Origin: CAYILR01 sp964364175
GTDB taxonomy: Bacteria; Bdellovibrionota; UBA1018
Assembly: GCA_964364175.1 (NCBI GenBank)
Contig: CAYILR010000025.1
Location: forward strand, 1-58,862
Reading direction: 5' to 3'
Length of the DNA: 58,862 bases
The notes under the pieces are model-generated. The model made no database searches. It saw only the letters and a program-made list of their open reading frames with translations, and had not been told where the DNA came from. Shown here piece by piece: positions 57,361-58,862 of the stretch (positions are counted from its first letter, which is position 1; every line of letters begins with the position of its first letter). Made by a program: the position numbers and the translations under genes.

Positions 57361-58824
57361 CTACCTCAAGGCATAAACATCCACAGTCGTACCAATGCCA
57401 TAAGCTGCAACAGCGTTCGTGACTCCTTGGTCACTCATATTGGTATTTGCAGAAAAACTGAGCGAAGTCAGATTATTGGTCGTGTCTGTCCAGAAATTTG
57501 ACCAAGTAATCGCATAGGCCGAACCATCATTCCGAATACAATCAAAATTAAAGGTACGATTTCCTGCTCCCGTTTTTGCAAATATTTCAATCACACAATC
57601 TTGCAAAGTCCATGTAGCTGGACCTCCCCAAAATGCACCTGCTGAGTCATTCGCTCCCGTACCCCCAACAGCTCCTCCGGTAGTTCCATACAGAGCTGCA
57701 CGGTAAAAATTCGCAAGCGTATCATCACCGTTAGGTCGCAAGAACAGGCCCGCATTGCCACCGGCCCCGACCAGATGAATTTTTACAATATAGCGAACAT
57801 CCGTATCGCCATCTAATCCTGCAATCGAGATCGAGCTTGCTGCAGCTCCCGAGACAGTTGTTCTTTTGATGAGCTTCCAAGATTTAAGTCCACCATTAAT
57901 TCGGTACCAGTTGCTTCCATCGGTAGCGAGCTGAACCGTATCGTATTGATCACTGAGAGTAATGCTGGTTGATCCCTCGATCGTACCCGGCGTAGGATCT
58001 GTTCCGTTGCGTGAGATCGTTACAACGTTGGTGGTCGAATCTGTTTTTTTGATGGTATAGACTTGTCCGTTTCCGACTGAAGCAAACAAAGGAAGCGTCA
58101 ATGTAAAGCCTGCTGCGGTAGCATTGGCCAAAATCACGGTTTGTCCTGCCCCGATAGTTGCCGTAGCAGCCAGCGAAGCCACTGCGTAAATCGGAATACC
58201 CCCGGTTGCGCTGACCTGGATTGAGGTCAGCGTGCTGTTAGCCAGTTTTGCTGCAGTTACGTTTGCGTCGAGAATCTTGGTTGTCGTCACAGCGTCACTA
58301 CCAATGACAGCAGCAGTAACGGAGCTAGAAGCGAATTTAGCAGTAGTGACGTTGCTATCTAGAATTTTTGTGGTCGTCACCGCATCACTCCCAATCACGG
58401 CTGCAGTGACAGAGCTTGAGGCAAATTTTGCAGTCGTGACGTTACTATCTAAAATCTTGACCGTCGTGACAGCGTCCGAAGCTAAAGAAGCCGCTCCGAG
58501 TGTTGCAGCAGCCCACTTGCTCGCGACCGCTGTATCGTAGACTAAAACTTTGGCCGTGGTCGGAGCTCCGGAATCGATGTTGGTTCCTTGAAGAGCTGTC
58601 GCGTCGGCAGCACCCACGACTGTCAGTGGTGCCCACTTAGAGCTCGCCGAGTTCCAACCCAAAACTTGGTTATTCGCGATCGAACTCAGGGCGCTCGAGT
58701 CAATTGCGAGTCCTCCGAGCTTTCCATCCGCATATCCCTTCGTGGCTGCTCCCAAGGCAGCCGATGGATCGCCCGATAGAACCAAAGCCCCACTCATCGT
58801 CCCGCCTGCGAGCGGTAAATAAGC
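57361..58824 (-). pseudogene. Repeat-rich surface protein, 5' end broken or missing
   Basis: The longest ATG-started frame is 57361-58797 (478 residues), but homologous coding sequence continues upstream to 58824 (AYLPLAGGT before the ATG), where an in-frame TGA (58825-58827) interrupts. The S74 lipoprotein has the same segment in mid-domain (IAYLPLSGGTLTGAL), with about 90 residues and a lipobox before it. So the start and secretion signal are absent here, either by a real truncation or an assembly join 35 bases from the window edge. The body has KGYADG, 30-residue repeats (VTTAKFASSSVTAAVIGSDA) and a beta-rich C-terminus without an S74 domain. It probably belongs to the same adhesin-like group. 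Confidence 0.65.
58240..58476 (-). repeat. 90-bp coding tandem repeat
   Basis: Two full 90-bp units (58261-58350, 58351-58440), with partial copies before (58240-58260) and after (58441-58476). They encode a 30-residue unit with DSNVTTAKFASSSVTAAVIG. Divergence at third positions shows the repeats are not brand new. Confidence 0.85.
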
Positions 58825-58862
58825 TCATATGGATGACCAACCTTGCAAGGCAAAAAATTACT

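Overview
The window reads as a chromosomal segment of a Gram-negative bacterium, most likely a member of the Bdellovibrionota (Bdellovibrio-like or a relative). The evidence is a TIGR02147-family protein (a family abundant in Bdellovibrio-like genomes), many signal-peptide and lipobox proteins, a MacAB-TolC-type export set, a proton pyrophosphatase, S74-type tail-fibre-domain lipoproteins and several secreted proteases. This is inferred from protein families, not from a marker-gene tree. Both ends of the window fall in repetitive coding sequence (a Thr-Gly hexanucleotide repeat on the left, a repeat-rich surface-protein gene on the right), as expected if the window is one whole assembly contig. 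I found no rRNA, tRNA, CRISPR array, insertion sequence or prophage module, and no gene-free stretch above 300 bases.

Layout. 1-16.7 kb: a partial low-complexity protein, a hipBA toxin-antitoxin pair with palindromic operators, secreted proteins, a phospholipase D-family protein, htpX, a papain-like protease, hppA with a clear terminator, acnA, a TIGR02147 protein, two secreted proteins and a START-domain protein. 16.7-21.3 kb: a radical SAM/B12 protein, uppP, an FKBP lipoprotein, a methyltransferase and a truncated globin. 21.4-30.1 kb: a tightly coupled eight-gene cluster (ketosynthase III, ATP-grasp ligase, SDR, metallo-beta-lactamase-fold hydrolase, F390-synthetase-like adenylating enzyme, fatty acid desaturase, GNAT, sterol-desaturase-superfamily enzyme). 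It looks like a pathway that builds and tailors an unknown lipid or acyl product. A tolC-macA-macB export operon converges on it and overlaps its last gene antisense.

34.3-41.6 kb: a lipoprotein, a complete two-subunit DNA topoisomerase VI operon bracketed by two long nested hairpins, 31-bp tandem repeats, an AI-2E transporter, and an M20 peptidase divergent from a DEDDy exonuclease across a pair of mirror-image palindromes. 41.6-51.1 kb: an S74 lipoprotein with an 11-bp repeat in its signal peptide, a DUF4143 ATPase under a palindromic promoter, a lytic transglycosylase-queD-queC-DUF366 operon, a metzincin protease, an EEP-family lipoprotein and dbpA. 51.1-58.9 kb: a winged-helix/nucleotidyltransferase pair coupled to dbpA, a secreted protein behind a possible sigma-28 promoter, an HNH protein, rimI with a small coupled ORF, thrS without a TGS domain, and a repeat-rich surface protein cut off at the window end.

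The main candidates for new biology are the eight-gene acyl/lipid cluster with its facing exporter, the bacterial topoisomerase VI operon, and the toxin-antitoxin-like pair translationally coupled to a DEAD-box helicase. Several promoters place their -10 box only 5-12 bases before the start codon, which points to leaderless or near-leaderless mRNAs as a common style here.
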